DNA of 64,000 nt from Clostridioides difficile ATCC 9689 = DSM 1296 (lineage in GTDB: Bacteria > Bacillota > Clostridia > Peptostreptococcales > Peptostreptococcaceae): contig NZ_CP011968.1 of NCBI RefSeq assembly GCF_001077535.1, forward strand, positions 310,001-374,000, in the 5' to 3' direction. Shown here one piece after another: positions 23,817 through 32,185 of the stretch (positions are counted from its first letter, which is position 1; each line of letters opens with the position of its first letter). A program made the position numbers and the translations under genes. The notes under the pieces were generated by a model that did no database searches, was not told the DNA's origin, and was given only the letters and a program-made list of their open reading frames with translations.

Positions 23817-25082
23817 ATGAAAAAGTTACCAATAAAGACTGTCGTGCAAAGATTACTAAACTTACAAGAAGAGGGGAAAAGTGCAACTCTTTTAGGAATT
23901 GGTCCTATGTCACCAAACTTGTTACAAGCAAGTTTTGAACTAGCAAAAGATGATGATTTTCCTTTAATGTTTATCGCAAGTAGAAATCAAGTAGATGCAG
24001 ATGAACTAGGTGGCGGTTATGTAAATGGTTGGAATCAGGAAACTTTTACAAAAGATATTAAGAAGGTTGCCGACAAAGTTGGATTTGATGGTTTATATTA
24101 TTTATGTAGAGACCATGGTGGGCCATGGCAAAGAGATAAAGAGAGAAATGACCATTTGCCTGTTGATGAAGCAATGGAGTTAGGAAAAAAATCTTATTTA
24201 GCGGACATTGAAGCAGGTTTTGACCTATTGATGATTGACCCTACAAAAGACCCATTTGAAATTGGAAAAGTAATTCCACTAGATGTAGTACTAGAAAGAA
24301 CTGTAGAATTAATTGAGTATTGTGAAAACGAGAGAAAAAGACTTAATCTACCAGACATAGGTTATGAGGTTGGTACAGAGGAAACCAATGGAGGTCTGAC
24401 TTCAACTGAGACGTATGAAACATTTATAACTAGACTAAAGGTTGAACTCGATAATAGAGGTTTGCCAATGCCAACATTTATAGTTGGTCAAACTGGTACT
24501 TTAACTAGAAAGACAGAACAAGTAGGAACTTTTAATTTTAGAAATGCTTATGATTTAGCTCAAATGGCTAAGAAATATGGAGTTGGTTTAAAAGAGCATA
24601 ATGGCGATTACTTAGATGATGTAACTTTATTAGAACATATACCATCTCAAATTATTGCTACAAATGTAGCTCCTCAATATGGTACTGAAGAAACTAGGGC
24701 ATATTTAAAATTAGCAGAAGTTGAGTGTAAATTAGAAAAAGAGGGTTTAGTTGAGAAAACTTCTAATATCAGACATGTTCTTCTTGTTAATGCAATTGAA
24801 TGTGGACGTTGGAGAAAATGGGTAGTAGGAGAACAAAAAAATCTAACTACTGAAGAGATATTTAAGGATGAAGTTTTATCTAATGAAATACTAGATATTG
24901 CAGGACATTATACATTTAATAATGATGATGTTAAAAAAGAAATAGAAGTGCTTTATGATAATTTAAGTAAGAATAATATTGATGGTCAAAGATTTGTTGT
25001 AGACCATATTAAACGTCCTTTGCGTGATTATGCAGAATGCTATAACTTAAAAGGTGTTACTACGAGGATTTTAAATAAATAA
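23817..25082 (+). CDS. Tagatose-bisphosphate aldolase non-catalytic subunit (GatZ/KbaZ-like)
   Basis: This 421-residue protein matches the GatZ/KbaZ family, which supports or stabilises class II tagatose-1,6-bisphosphate aldolase. Visible blocks include LLGIGPMSPNLLQAS, YYLCRDHGGPWQRD and LKEHNGDYLD. No GatY/KbaY catalytic subunit is encoded beside it, so either that subunit lies elsewhere or the protein has another role on the PTS product. Some relatives are annotated as sugar isomerases or kinases. It shares the operon with the PTS genes and starts behind AAAGGAGA. Confidence 0.85.
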   Translation: MKKLPIKTVVQRLLNLQEEGKSATLLGIGPMSPNLLQASFELAKDDDFPLMFIASRNQVDADELGGGYVNGWNQETFTKDIKKVADKVGFDGLYYLCRDHGGPWQRDKERNDHLPVDEAMELGKKSYLADIEAGFDLLMIDPTKDPFEIGKVIPLDVVLERTVELIEYCENERKRLNLPDIGYEVGTEETNGGLTSTETYETFITRLKVELDNRGLPMPTFIVGQTGTLTRKTEQVGTFNFRNAYDLAQMAKKYGVGLKEHNGDYLDDVTLLEHIPSQIIATNVAPQYGTEETRAYLKLAEVECKLEKEGLVEKTSNIRHVLLVNAIECGRWRKWVVGEQKNLTTEEIFKDEVLSNEILDIAGHYTFNNDDVKKEIEVLYDNLSKNNIDGQRFVVDHIKRPLRDYAECYNLKGVTTRILNK

Positions 25083-25090
25083 TAGGACTT

Positions 25091-25147
25091 ATAGTGGTGA
25101 GTATTGTTATACTAGGTATTTATAGTTATAATTATACTTACCACTAT
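25091..25147 (+). other. Hairpin between the GatZ-like and HAD genes
   Basis: ATAGTGGTGAGTAT pairs with ATACTTACCACTAT (14 pairs, one G-T) around a loop of about 29 bases. There is no T run. It may attenuate or protect the message. Confidence 0.5.
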
Positions 25148-25169
25148 TAAATTTAGGAGGACTAATATT

Positions 25170-25886
25170 TTGATTAATTTAATTTTTGATGTAGATGATA
25201 CTTTATATAATCAATTAACGCCTTTTTACACTGCATATAATAAAGTGTTTTCTTCAATAAAGGATATTTCTATTGAAGATTTATATATGAGTAGTAGAAA
25301 GTATAGTGATGAGGTATTTCATATGACTGAAAATGGAGAAATGCCAATCAAAGAAATGCATATTTATAGGATAATGAAAGCTTTTGAGGAGTTGGGAAAT
25401 TCTATTACAGAAAAAGATGCACAAAGTTTTCAAGATGAGTATATATATCAACAATCACAAATTACACTAATACCAGAAGTTGAGAGGATTTTAAATTTTT
25501 CTAAAGAAAGAAATATTAATCTAGGAATTATAACTAATGGCCCATCAAACCATCAAAGAATGAAGTTAAAGCAGTTAAATATTGAAAACTGGGTTGATAA
25601 AAGTAATATTTTTATTTCTAGTGAGGTTGGATTTTCTAAGCCAGATACTAATATTTTTAGAGTAGCTGAGAATGTTATGAATTTAGATAGAGAAAATACA
25701 TATTATGTGGGTGATTCTTATAGAAATGATGTATTAGGTGCTAAAAAAGCTGGTTGGAAGAGTATATGGTTGAACCATAGAGGACATGAGGTAGAAGAGT
25801 TGTTTTATAAACCTGATTTTGTAATTTTGGAACATAAGGATTTGATATCTTTATTTATAAAAATATGTAGTTATAAAAATATGTAG
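25170..25886 (+). CDS. HAD-superfamily sugar phosphatase-like hydrolase
   Basis: This 238-residue HAD hydrolase starts with TTG behind TTAGGAGG. Motif I is FDVDDTLY (D7 nucleophile, D9 acid-base), motif II is ITNGPSN, motif III is the Lys in SKPDTNIF, and motif IV is YVGDSYRNDVLGAKKAG. Its helical cap is of the C1 type. It probably dephosphorylates a sugar phosphate from the upstream PTS, preventing toxic build-up, but HAD specificity cannot be predicted from sequence alone. Confidence 0.88.
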   Translation: MINLIFDVDDTLYNQLTPFYTAYNKVFSSIKDISIEDLYMSSRKYSDEVFHMTENGEMPIKEMHIYRIMKAFEELGNSITEKDAQSFQDEYIYQQSQITLIPEVERILNFSKERNINLGIITNGPSNHQRMKLKQLNIENWVDKSNIFISSEVGFSKPDTNIFRVAENVMNLDRENTYYVGDSYRNDVLGAKKAGWKSIWLNHRGHEVEELFYKPDFVILEHKDLISLFIKICSYKNM

Positions 25887-25996
25887 TAAAAAAATGTTAA
25901 TAATAGAATTGTATAAAATAATTAATAATAACTATATAAAATTATATGTTTAGATTGTGAGCAATCTATTTTATGTTAAAAATAGATTATTTAGAA

Positions 25997-26036
25997 GAAG
26001 GGGAAATCTTAAAAAAATTTGAATATCCCCTTTTTA
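25997..26036 (+). terminator. Terminator of the PTS operon
   Basis: AAGGGGA pairs with TATCCCCTT, with one mismatch inside the stem, followed by five T residues and ATT. Confidence 0.75.
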
Positions 26037-26080
26037 TTATTTAATTAAAATGAAATAGTTAGAAATATATTTTATTTAGT

Positions 26081-26374
26081 TTAGTCAATAACATTTTGGG
26101 ATTCTTTATAACTACATGTTAACTGTTGAATAGGTTTATCATATGGTTTAACCCATCCTTTATTAATACTTAATTCTGTAAGTGCTGTGTGACCTTCTAC
26201 CATTTGAGTTAATGAAGCTGAATATATAGCTCTTAATTCAGGTGTACTACTTGTCAATGCAGAATTAAGATACATATTGGCAGATGCTTTAGCAGATGAA
26301 AGCATACTTAACATTATTACTTTATCGTCTATATAAGTATTGTTCTTAATTAGATTTTCTATCATATTTCTCAT
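26081..26374 (-). CDS. CotF-family spore coat protein
   Basis: This 97-residue helical protein resembles the ferritin-like CotF family (COG5577). It has the helix ASANMYLNSALTSSTPELRAIYSASLTQMVEGH, in which residues such as E47 and H59 are typical, and ends with YKESQNVID. These proteins are made in the mother cell and deposited on the spore. It follows a second, shorter coat-like gene by five bases, in one operon. Confidence 0.75.
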   Translation of the reverse strand: MRNMIENLIKNNTYIDDKVIMLSMLSSAKASANMYLNSALTSSTPELRAIYSASLTQMVEGHTALTELSINKGWVKPYDKPIQQLTCSYKESQNVID

Positions 26375-26379
26375 GTTAT

Positions 26380-26595
26380 CTATACCTCCTCAGAAATTAG
26401 TATTTCATTTTCAACTATAAATTGTTGTATAGCTTTAATTCTTCCTTCTGTTGCTAATATACTAGATTCTGATTGTCTTTTTAGGTCTTCATCTGATATT
26501 AACATATTTATTGCTCTTTGCATAAGTAATCCGTCAGACTCCATTTTTATAATTGCTGCTAAAGATATTTTTTCAGTTTCTGAAAGTATTCTCAT
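26380..26595 (-). CDS. Small CotF-like spore coat partner protein
   Basis: The 71-residue helical protein (EKISLAAIIKMESDGLLMQRA) resembles the short coat-associated proteins encoded next to CotF genes in Clostridium. It is the first gene of the two-gene unit and starts behind TAGGAGATG. On the minus strand CATAAATTA at 26623-26615 fits the CATAnnnTA -10 of mother-cell sigma factors (SigE/SigK), supporting sporulation control, though no matching -35 is clear. Confidence 0.65.
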   Translation of the reverse strand: MRILSETEKISLAAIIKMESDGLLMQRAINMLISDEDLKRQSESSILATEGRIKAIQQFIVENEILISEEV

Positions 26596-26623
26596 TTAAT
26601 CATCTCCTATATTGTAATTTATG

Positions 26624-26938
26624 CTTTAATAGTATGTCTTTCTTTTCAAGGAAATAACCATTACACTTTTTTACAGTATTTTATATTCTCTTTATATCAA
26701 AATTTAGTCGACCTAATTAATATAATTTTGTAGGATATTTATCATTAAATATCTATAAAATAAATTATTTGAATATTCATAAAGCAAAATTTATTTGTAT
26801 GTACTTCTTCAAGAGTCAATATGAGTTTTTTCAAAAAATTAATTTTTATGATAATCATTAAGGGCTATATTTTTCTTAAAGTTGTGATTATCATTATTAA
26901 TTTACCTTAGAGGTTAATTAGGTGTTTAATCAAAGTTA
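26624..26938. other. Intergenic stretch without a visible gene
   Basis: No coding frame with a ribosome site is seen. Two TGATAATCA/TGATTATCA arms (about 26849-26859 and 26884-26893) form a loose inverted repeat reminiscent of Fur-box half sites, but no regulated gene follows. Confidence 0.4.
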
Positions 26939-26976
26939 ATGCCTTTAGAATACAAATGTATTCTAAAGGCATTTTT
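26939..26976. terminator. Perfect hairpin downstream of the nitroreductase gene
   Basis: ATGCCTTTAGAATAC and GTATTCTAAAGGCAT are perfect 15-base arms with an AAAT loop. The T run is better on the plus strand, but the position suits the minus-strand gene that stops at 27007. Confidence 0.75.
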
Positions 26977-27006
26977 ACTATGTATTTTCATTTATATTAC
27001 TAAACA

Positions 27007-27519
27007 TTATCTATTTTTATATACATTTCTATGTATTTTATTTTCATCAAATCGGTCTATAAACTCATTTTTTTCTTCACTATATCCAATAGATATAAGT
27101 GCATAAGGAACTAATTTTAATGGTAAGTCTAAAGTTTGTCTAACTTTATTTACCACTTTATTTTTAGGAAATACTCCTGCCCAACAAGCAGCTAGACCTT
27201 GATTAGTAACTTCTAATAATAAATTTTGTGTGCAAGCACCTAAATCTTGTATCCATTTACCAGGTTTTAAGAATTTATCTCTATTTCCAAGCACTACTAT
27301 ACATAATGGTGCAAATTCTATATGCTTTGCTCTATGCTGTGACTTTGAGAGCTGTTTCAGCAGTTCCTTATCATCTACTATAATAAATTCCCAAGGTTGA
27401 GCATTTTTTGATGAAGGTGCTTGCATAGCTGATTTTAGTATTTCAGTTATTTTATCTTCTTCTATATTTTTATCTATATATGTTCTTATTGAACGTCTAT
27501 TTTTTATAACTTCTAACAT
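27007..27519 (-). CDS. Nitroreductase-family FMN oxidoreductase
   Basis: The 170-residue protein has the FMN-binding opening NRRSIRTYIDKNIEE, followed by MQAPSSKNAQPWEFIIV and, later, GLAACWAGVFP, all standard for small NADH-dependent nitroreductases. It reduces nitro compounds, quinones or flavin. It is monocistronic, with a ribosome site (AAAGGAGAA) before ATG. Such enzymes can affect metronidazole activation, but the physiological substrate is unknown. Confidence 0.92.
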   Translation of the reverse strand: MLEVIKNRRSIRTYIDKNIEEDKITEILKSAMQAPSSKNAQPWEFIIVDDKELLKQLSKSQHRAKHIEFAPLCIVVLGNRDKFLKPGKWIQDLGACTQNLLLEVTNQGLAACWAGVFPKNKVVNKVRQTLDLPLKLVPYALISIGYSEEKNEFIDRFDENKIHRNVYKNR

Positions 27520-27863
27520 ACAGATTCTCCTTTAAATAAAATTATTTCTATTTATATAATATCATTACTTTAAATTTTAGCTATTACTTATATAAAGAAT
27601 AAACTTTGTGTTGGTTTTATCTAAGTAAAAGTAACATTCAGAACTAAAAAACAAGACTATAAATCCAAAGTATTAATTAAAAAAGAAGTAATAAAAAATA
27701 ATATACAAGATTTAAAAAAGAGTATTGGGCTTAAAATTTAATTAGAAAACCAATTTTGAGATAATCTGTTTTTTATTTTAACAAAAAAACATAAATAAAG
27801 TTCGATACGTAGCGAATGAAAAAATTACAAGAAATATTTTTTTTAAAAAATTTCAAAAAAGAG
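27520..27863. other. Intergenic region upstream of the purine promoter
   Basis: No gene is seen. A short dyad TTCG-N8-CGAA occurs at 27801-27816, about 60 bases before the purE -35 box. It may be a regulator site, since CGAA/TTCG elements occur in PurR sites of Bacillus, but spacing and flanks differ. Confidence 0.3.
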
Positions 27864-27892
27864 TTGATAATATATGTATATTAATATAAAAT
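27864..27892 (+). promoter_or_regulatory. Sigma-A promoter of the purine operon
   Basis: TTGATA (27864-27869) and TAAAAT (27887-27892) are separated by 17 bases, predicting a start near 27899. No guanine or PreQ1 riboswitch core is recognisable in the 70-base leader. Confidence 0.65.
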
Positions 27893-27904
27893 TTAAGGTG
27901 TATA

Positions 27905-27924
27905 ATTCGTATAATAATACGAAT
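27905..27924. promoter_or_regulatory. Palindrome at the start of the purine operon leader
   Basis: ATTCGTAT and ATACGAAT are perfect eight-base arms around AATA. The site lies just downstream of the predicted transcription start, a common place for a repressor operator. It is a candidate purine-regulator site, not a recognised consensus. Confidence 0.5.
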
Positions 27925-27968
27925 GATTTGTAGTGTAAAATAACTTATAAACGGAGAGGGGAAGTCTA

Positions 27969-28445
27969 ATGAAAGTAGCAGTAGTTATGGGTTCAAAATC
28001 AGATTATCCAAAATTAGAAGAAGGGATAAAACTGCTTGAAAAATATGGAATAGAAGTTGTAGCAAGAGCATTATCAGCTCATAGAACACCAGAACAACTT
28101 TCAATATTCCTAAAAGAAATAGAAGATGATACTGATGTAATAATAGCAGCAGCAGGAAAAGCAGCACACTTACCAGGTGTAATAGCTTCACAAACATTAA
28201 TTCCTGTAATAGGATTACCTATTAAATCATCAACTATGGATGGACTAGACTCACTTTTATCAATAGTTCAAATGCCAAAAGGAATCCCAGTTGCAACAGT
28301 TACAATAGACTTAGGTTTAAACGCAGCTTTATTGGCATTACAAATAATGACTTTAAAATACCCAAAATTAAAAGAGGATTTGAAATCATATAGAGAAGAG
28401 ATGGCACAAAAGGTGTTAGAAGACGACAAGAATTTAAGGGGGTAG
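27969..28445 (+). CDS. purE: N5-carboxyaminoimidazole ribonucleotide mutase / AIR carboxylase subunit
   Basis: This 158-residue PurE forms 4-carboxy-AIR in step 6 of purine synthesis. It shows GSKSDYPK, SAHRTPE and LDSLLSIVQMPKGIPVATV as in class I enzymes, but the usual AGGAAHLPG loop reads AAGKAAHLPG. No purK lies in the operon, so the carboxylation route cannot be settled here. The gene leads the operon behind GGAGAGGGGAAG and is five bases from purC. Confidence 0.95.
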   Translation: MKVAVVMGSKSDYPKLEEGIKLLEKYGIEVVARALSAHRTPEQLSIFLKEIEDDTDVIIAAAGKAAHLPGVIASQTLIPVIGLPIKSSTMDGLDSLLSIVQMPKGIPVATVTIDLGLNAALLALQIMTLKYPKLKEDLKSYREEMAQKVLEDDKNLRG

Positions 28446-28450
28446 CAGAA

Positions 28451-29149
28451 ATGTTATTATATGAAGGAAAAGCAAAACAAGTATATTCTACAGATAATGA
28501 AAATGAATATGTTGTTTATTATAAAGATGATGCAACAGCATTTAATGGAGAAAAAAAAGCAGAAATATCTTCAAAAGGTATACTAAATAATAAGATATCA
28601 ACAATAATCTTTGAAATGTTAAAAGAAAATAATATAAATACTCACTTTATAAAAAGTTTATCAGATAGAGAAATGTTAGTTAAAAAAGTAGAGATTTTAC
28701 CATTAGAAGTAATAGTAAGAAATATTGCTGCTGGTTCTATCTGTAAAAGAGTTGGTCTTGAAGAAGGTGTAGTTTTCGATGAGCCAATTTTTGAAATAAG
28801 CTACAAAAATGATGCTTATGGGGACCCAATGCTAAATGATGATTATGCAGTGGCAATGAAGTTAGCAACTAGAGAAGAGTTAAAATTCTTAAGAGAAGAA
28901 ACTTTAAAAATAAATGAGTTACTAAAAGCATTTTTCTTAAAATTAAACCTAAAGTTAGTTGACTTTAAAATAGAATTTGGTAAGGATTCTGAAGGAAATA
29001 TAATATTGGCAGATGAAGTATCACCAGACACTTGTAGACTTTGGGATGTAAATACAAATGAAAAGTTAGATAAGGACAGATTTAGAAAAGACCTTGGAGA
29101 CCTTGTAGAAGGTTATACAGAAGTACTTTCAAGAATGAATAATAAATAG
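28451..29149 (+). CDS. purC: SAICAR synthetase
   Basis: This 232-residue enzyme adds aspartate to carboxy-AIR, using ATP. It has the family start LLYEGKAKQVYST, then KVEILPLEVIVRNIAAGS and DEVSPDTCRLWD, covering nucleotide and substrate sites. Length is normal. It sits between purE and purF with 11 bases to the next start. Confidence 0.97.
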   Translation: MLLYEGKAKQVYSTDNENEYVVYYKDDATAFNGEKKAEISSKGILNNKISTIIFEMLKENNINTHFIKSLSDREMLVKKVEILPLEVIVRNIAAGSICKRVGLEEGVVFDEPIFEISYKNDAYGDPMLNDDYAVAMKLATREELKFLREETLKINELLKAFFLKLNLKLVDFKIEFGKDSEGNIILADEVSPDTCRLWDVNTNEKLDKDRFRKDLGDLVEGYTEVLSRMNNK

Positions 29150-29160
29150 GAGGCAAATGT

Positions 29161-30528
29161 ATGTGTGGAGTTTTAGGGATTTACTCTAATAAAGATGTAA
29201 CTAAAGAACTATATTATTCTTTATATTCTATGCAACACAGGGGGCAAGAAAGCTGTGGTTTAGCTCTTTTAGATGATGGAGAAATTAAGTACAAAAAAGA
29301 TATGGGATTAGTTGGAGATGTTTTTAAGGAAAATGAATTATCTAAGTTAAAAGGAAATATAGGGATTGGACATGTTAGATATTCAACAGCTGGAGGAAGT
29401 CATGTTTCTAATTGTCAACCTTTAGTTGGAAGTTGTAGAAAAAGACAATTAGCCATAGCTCATAATGGAAATCTAGTTAATGCAAATTATTTAAAAGATA
29501 TGCTAGAAGAAGATGGATATATGTTCCAAACTAATTCAGATACAGAAGTGATTTTATATATACTTGCTAGATATTACAAAGGGGATATAGTAGAAAGTTT
29601 AAAAGTGACAATGGATTATATAAAAGGTGCATATGCTCTTGTAATAATGAGTCAAGAAGAATTGGTTGCAGTTAGAGACCCACATGGATTCAGACCTCTT
29701 GTACTTGGTAAAAAGGGTGATGAATATATATTTGCATCAGAAAATTGTGCAATAGATATACTTGGCGGAGAAGTTATAAGAGATGTAGAGCCAGGAGAGA
29801 TAATAGTAGTCAAAGATGGAGAACTAAAATCATATTTTTATTCAGAAAATTATAAACCAGTTAAGAAAAGTTGTATATTTGAACACATATACTTTGCAAG
29901 AAATGATGCAACTATAGACAATGTAAATGCATATGAATTTAGAATTAAATGTGGTGAGAGATTAGCTCAGAATGAAACTGTAAAGGCAGATATGGTAGTT
30001 CCAGTTCCAGATTCAGGTTGGCCAGGAGCTATTGGTTATGCAAATGCTAGTGGATTAAAAATAAGTGAAGGCTTAGTTAAAAATAGATATGTAGGAAGAA
30101 CATTTATAAAACCTACACAAGAAGAAAGAGAAATAGCAGTAAAAATAAAATTAAATCCTCTTTCAACAATAATAAAAGGAAAATCTATAATTTTAGTAGA
30201 CGACTCAATTGTAAGAGGAACTACATCTAAACAATTAGTAAAATCTTTAAGAGAAGCAGGAGCAAAAGAAATTCATCTTAGAATAACTTCTCCTCCAGTA
30301 GCTTACTCTTGTTACTATGGAATAGATACTCCAAATCGCTCTAAATTAATTGCATCAAGTAACAACGTAGAAGAAATGAGAGAATATATTGGATGTGATA
30401 GTTTAAAATTCCTAGATATAGAAGGAATGTTAGATGCAACAGAACATAAGTCTACTTTCTGTAAAGCTTGTTTTGATGGAGAATACCCAGTTAAGAAAAT
30501 TGATAAGGAGGAACTACTTTCATGTTAA
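29161..30528 (+). CDS. purF: Amidophosphoribosyltransferase
   Basis: The 455-residue enzyme makes phosphoribosylamine from PRPP and glutamine, the committed step. The nucleophile C2 directly follows Met (MCGVLGIYS), so there is no propeptide. The glutaminase domain spans about 1-230. The PRPP loop ILVDDSIVRGTTS lies near residue 345. Cysteines near 240 and in FCKACFDGEYP at the end suggest the 4Fe-4S cluster seen in the Bacillus-type enzyme, which would make it oxygen sensitive. It overlaps purM by seven bases. Confidence 0.97.
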   Translation: MCGVLGIYSNKDVTKELYYSLYSMQHRGQESCGLALLDDGEIKYKKDMGLVGDVFKENELSKLKGNIGIGHVRYSTAGGSHVSNCQPLVGSCRKRQLAIAHNGNLVNANYLKDMLEEDGYMFQTNSDTEVILYILARYYKGDIVESLKVTMDYIKGAYALVIMSQEELVAVRDPHGFRPLVLGKKGDEYIFASENCAIDILGGEVIRDVEPGEIIVVKDGELKSYFYSENYKPVKKSCIFEHIYFARNDATIDNVNAYEFRIKCGERLAQNETVKADMVVPVPDSGWPGAIGYANASGLKISEGLVKNRYVGRTFIKPTQEEREIAVKIKLNPLSTIIKGKSIILVDDSIVRGTTSKQLVKSLREAGAKEIHLRITSPPVAYSCYYGIDTPNRSKLIASSNNVEEMREYIGCDSLKFLDIEGMLDATEHKSTFCKACFDGEYPVKKIDKEELLSC

Positions 30529-31598
30529 CATATAAAGAATCAGGTGTAGATATAGATGAAGGAAATAGAGCAGTAGACCTTATAAAAGGTAAAATAAAAG
30601 GAACTTATGATGGAAATGTAGTTGGAGATTTAGGTAACTTCAGTGGATTATACAGTTTAAAAGATTTTGTAGGTATGAAAGAACCAGTTTTGCTTGCATC
30701 TACAGATGGTGTTGGGACTAAGTTAAAAATAGCTCAGATGATGGACAAGCATGATACTGTTGGAATAGATTTAGTTGCAATGTGCGTGAATGATTTAATT
30801 TGTCAAGGAGCAAAACCATTATTCTTCCTTGACTATATAGCTCTTGGGAAATTAGTGCCTGAGCATATAGAAAAAATAGTTGGTGGAATTGCAGATGGTT
30901 GCAAAATGTCTGGTTGTGCACTAATTGGTGGAGAAACTGCTGAAATGCCTGGAATGTATGGAGAAGATGACTATGATTTAGCAGGATTTTCTGTGGGAAT
31001 AGCAGACAAAGAAAAGATTGTTTCTGGAAACAATGTTAAATCAGGAGATGTATTGGTTGGTATATCTTCAAGTGGAGTACACAGCAATGGATTTTCTTTT
31101 ATAAGAAAGATATTTTTAGAAACTTACAATTATAAAATGGAACAATATGTTGAAGAACTAGGAATGACAGTTGGAGAAGCACTTTTAACACCAACTAAAA
31201 TATATGTTAAATTAGCTTTAGATGTATTAGCTAAACATGACATAAAAGCTATAGCTCACATAACTGGTGGAGGGCTTATAGAAAATATAACAAGAGTTAT
31301 ACCTAAAGGGTTAGGACTAGATATCAATAAAAAATCTTGGGAGAAGCCTCCTATATTTAAAATGATAGAAGGTTTTAATGCTGTTGATGAGAGAGAACTT
31401 CATAAGAGTTTTAACATGGGTATTGGGCTAGTTTTAATAGTAGATAAAGAAAATGCTGATGATGTTGTAAACTTTATAAATAATAGAGAAAATGACAATG
31501 CTGATTATGTAGATAAAAAATATAGTGAATTATTAGAAGATAAAGCTTATATAATTGGTGAAGTAGTAGATAGTCATGAAGGTGTAGAATTATGCTAA
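30522..31598 (+). CDS. purM: AIR synthetase (phosphoribosylformylglycinamidine cyclo-ligase)
   Basis: The 358-residue enzyme closes the imidazole ring of AIR with ATP. Motifs include STDGVGTKLKIA, GGETAEMPGMY and SSSGVHSNGFS. It overlaps both neighbours by seven bases, pointing to translational coupling. Confidence 0.97.
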   Translation: MLTYKESGVDIDEGNRAVDLIKGKIKGTYDGNVVGDLGNFSGLYSLKDFVGMKEPVLLASTDGVGTKLKIAQMMDKHDTVGIDLVAMCVNDLICQGAKPLFFLDYIALGKLVPEHIEKIVGGIADGCKMSGCALIGGETAEMPGMYGEDDYDLAGFSVGIADKEKIVSGNNVKSGDVLVGISSSGVHSNGFSFIRKIFLETYNYKMEQYVEELGMTVGEALLTPTKIYVKLALDVLAKHDIKAIAHITGGGLIENITRVIPKGLGLDINKKSWEKPPIFKMIEGFNAVDERELHKSFNMGIGLVLIVDKENADDVVNFINNRENDNADYVDKKYSELLEDKAYIIGEVVDSHEGVELC

Positions 31599-32185
31599 AT
31601 ATAGGAGTTTTAATATCTGGTGGGGGAACAAATTTACAAGCAGTTATAGATGGTACTGAGTCTGGAGAAATAAAAGGTCAGGTTAAAGTAGTTATCTCAA
31701 GTAAGCAAGGTGCTTATGGGCTAGAGAGAGCTAAAAATCATAACATAAAAGCAATTTGTGAAACTGATGAAGACAAGATAATAGAAATTCTTAAGGAAAA
31801 TAAAATAGATTTAGTAGTTTTGGCTGGTTATTTAAAAATAATCAGCCCAAAGCTGGTTAATGAGTTTAGAAACAAAATGATAAACATACATCCATCATTA
31901 ATTCCTTCATTTTGTGGAGCTGGATTCTATGGAGAAAAAGTTCATCAAGGTGTTATAGATTACGGAGCTAAAGTAACTGGTGCTACAGTTCATTTTGTTG
32001 ATGAAGGTGCTGATACTGGACCAATCATAATGCAAGATGTAGTTAAGGTAAATCAAGATGATGATGCAAAGACACTTGCAAAAAGAGTGTTAGAAGTTGA
32101 ACATAGGATTTTAAAAGAAAGTATAAGTCTTTTTTGTGAAAATAAAATAAAACTTCAAGGTAGGAGAGTGTTTATAAATGAGTAA
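31592..32185 (+). CDS. purN: Glycinamide ribonucleotide formyltransferase
   Basis: This 197-residue folate-dependent enzyme formylates GAR. It has GVLISGGGTNLQAVID at the N-terminus, the catalytic region NIHPSLIPSF with Asn and His, and D in HFVDEGADTGPII. It overlaps purM by seven bases and purH by eight. Confidence 0.97.
   Translation: MLNIGVLISGGGTNLQAVIDGTESGEIKGQVKVVISSKQGAYGLERAKNHNIKAICETDEDKIIEILKENKIDLVVLAGYLKIISPKLVNEFRNKMINIHPSLIPSFCGAGFYGEKVHQGVIDYGAKVTGATVHFVDEGADTGPIIMQDVVKVNQDDDAKTLAKRVLEVEHRILKESISLFCENKIKLQGRRVFINE

Noticed and set aside
26884-26899. Fur-box-like TGATTATCATTATTA
   Set aside because: It matches the 7-1-7 pattern only loosely, and no iron-related gene or transcript lies downstream.
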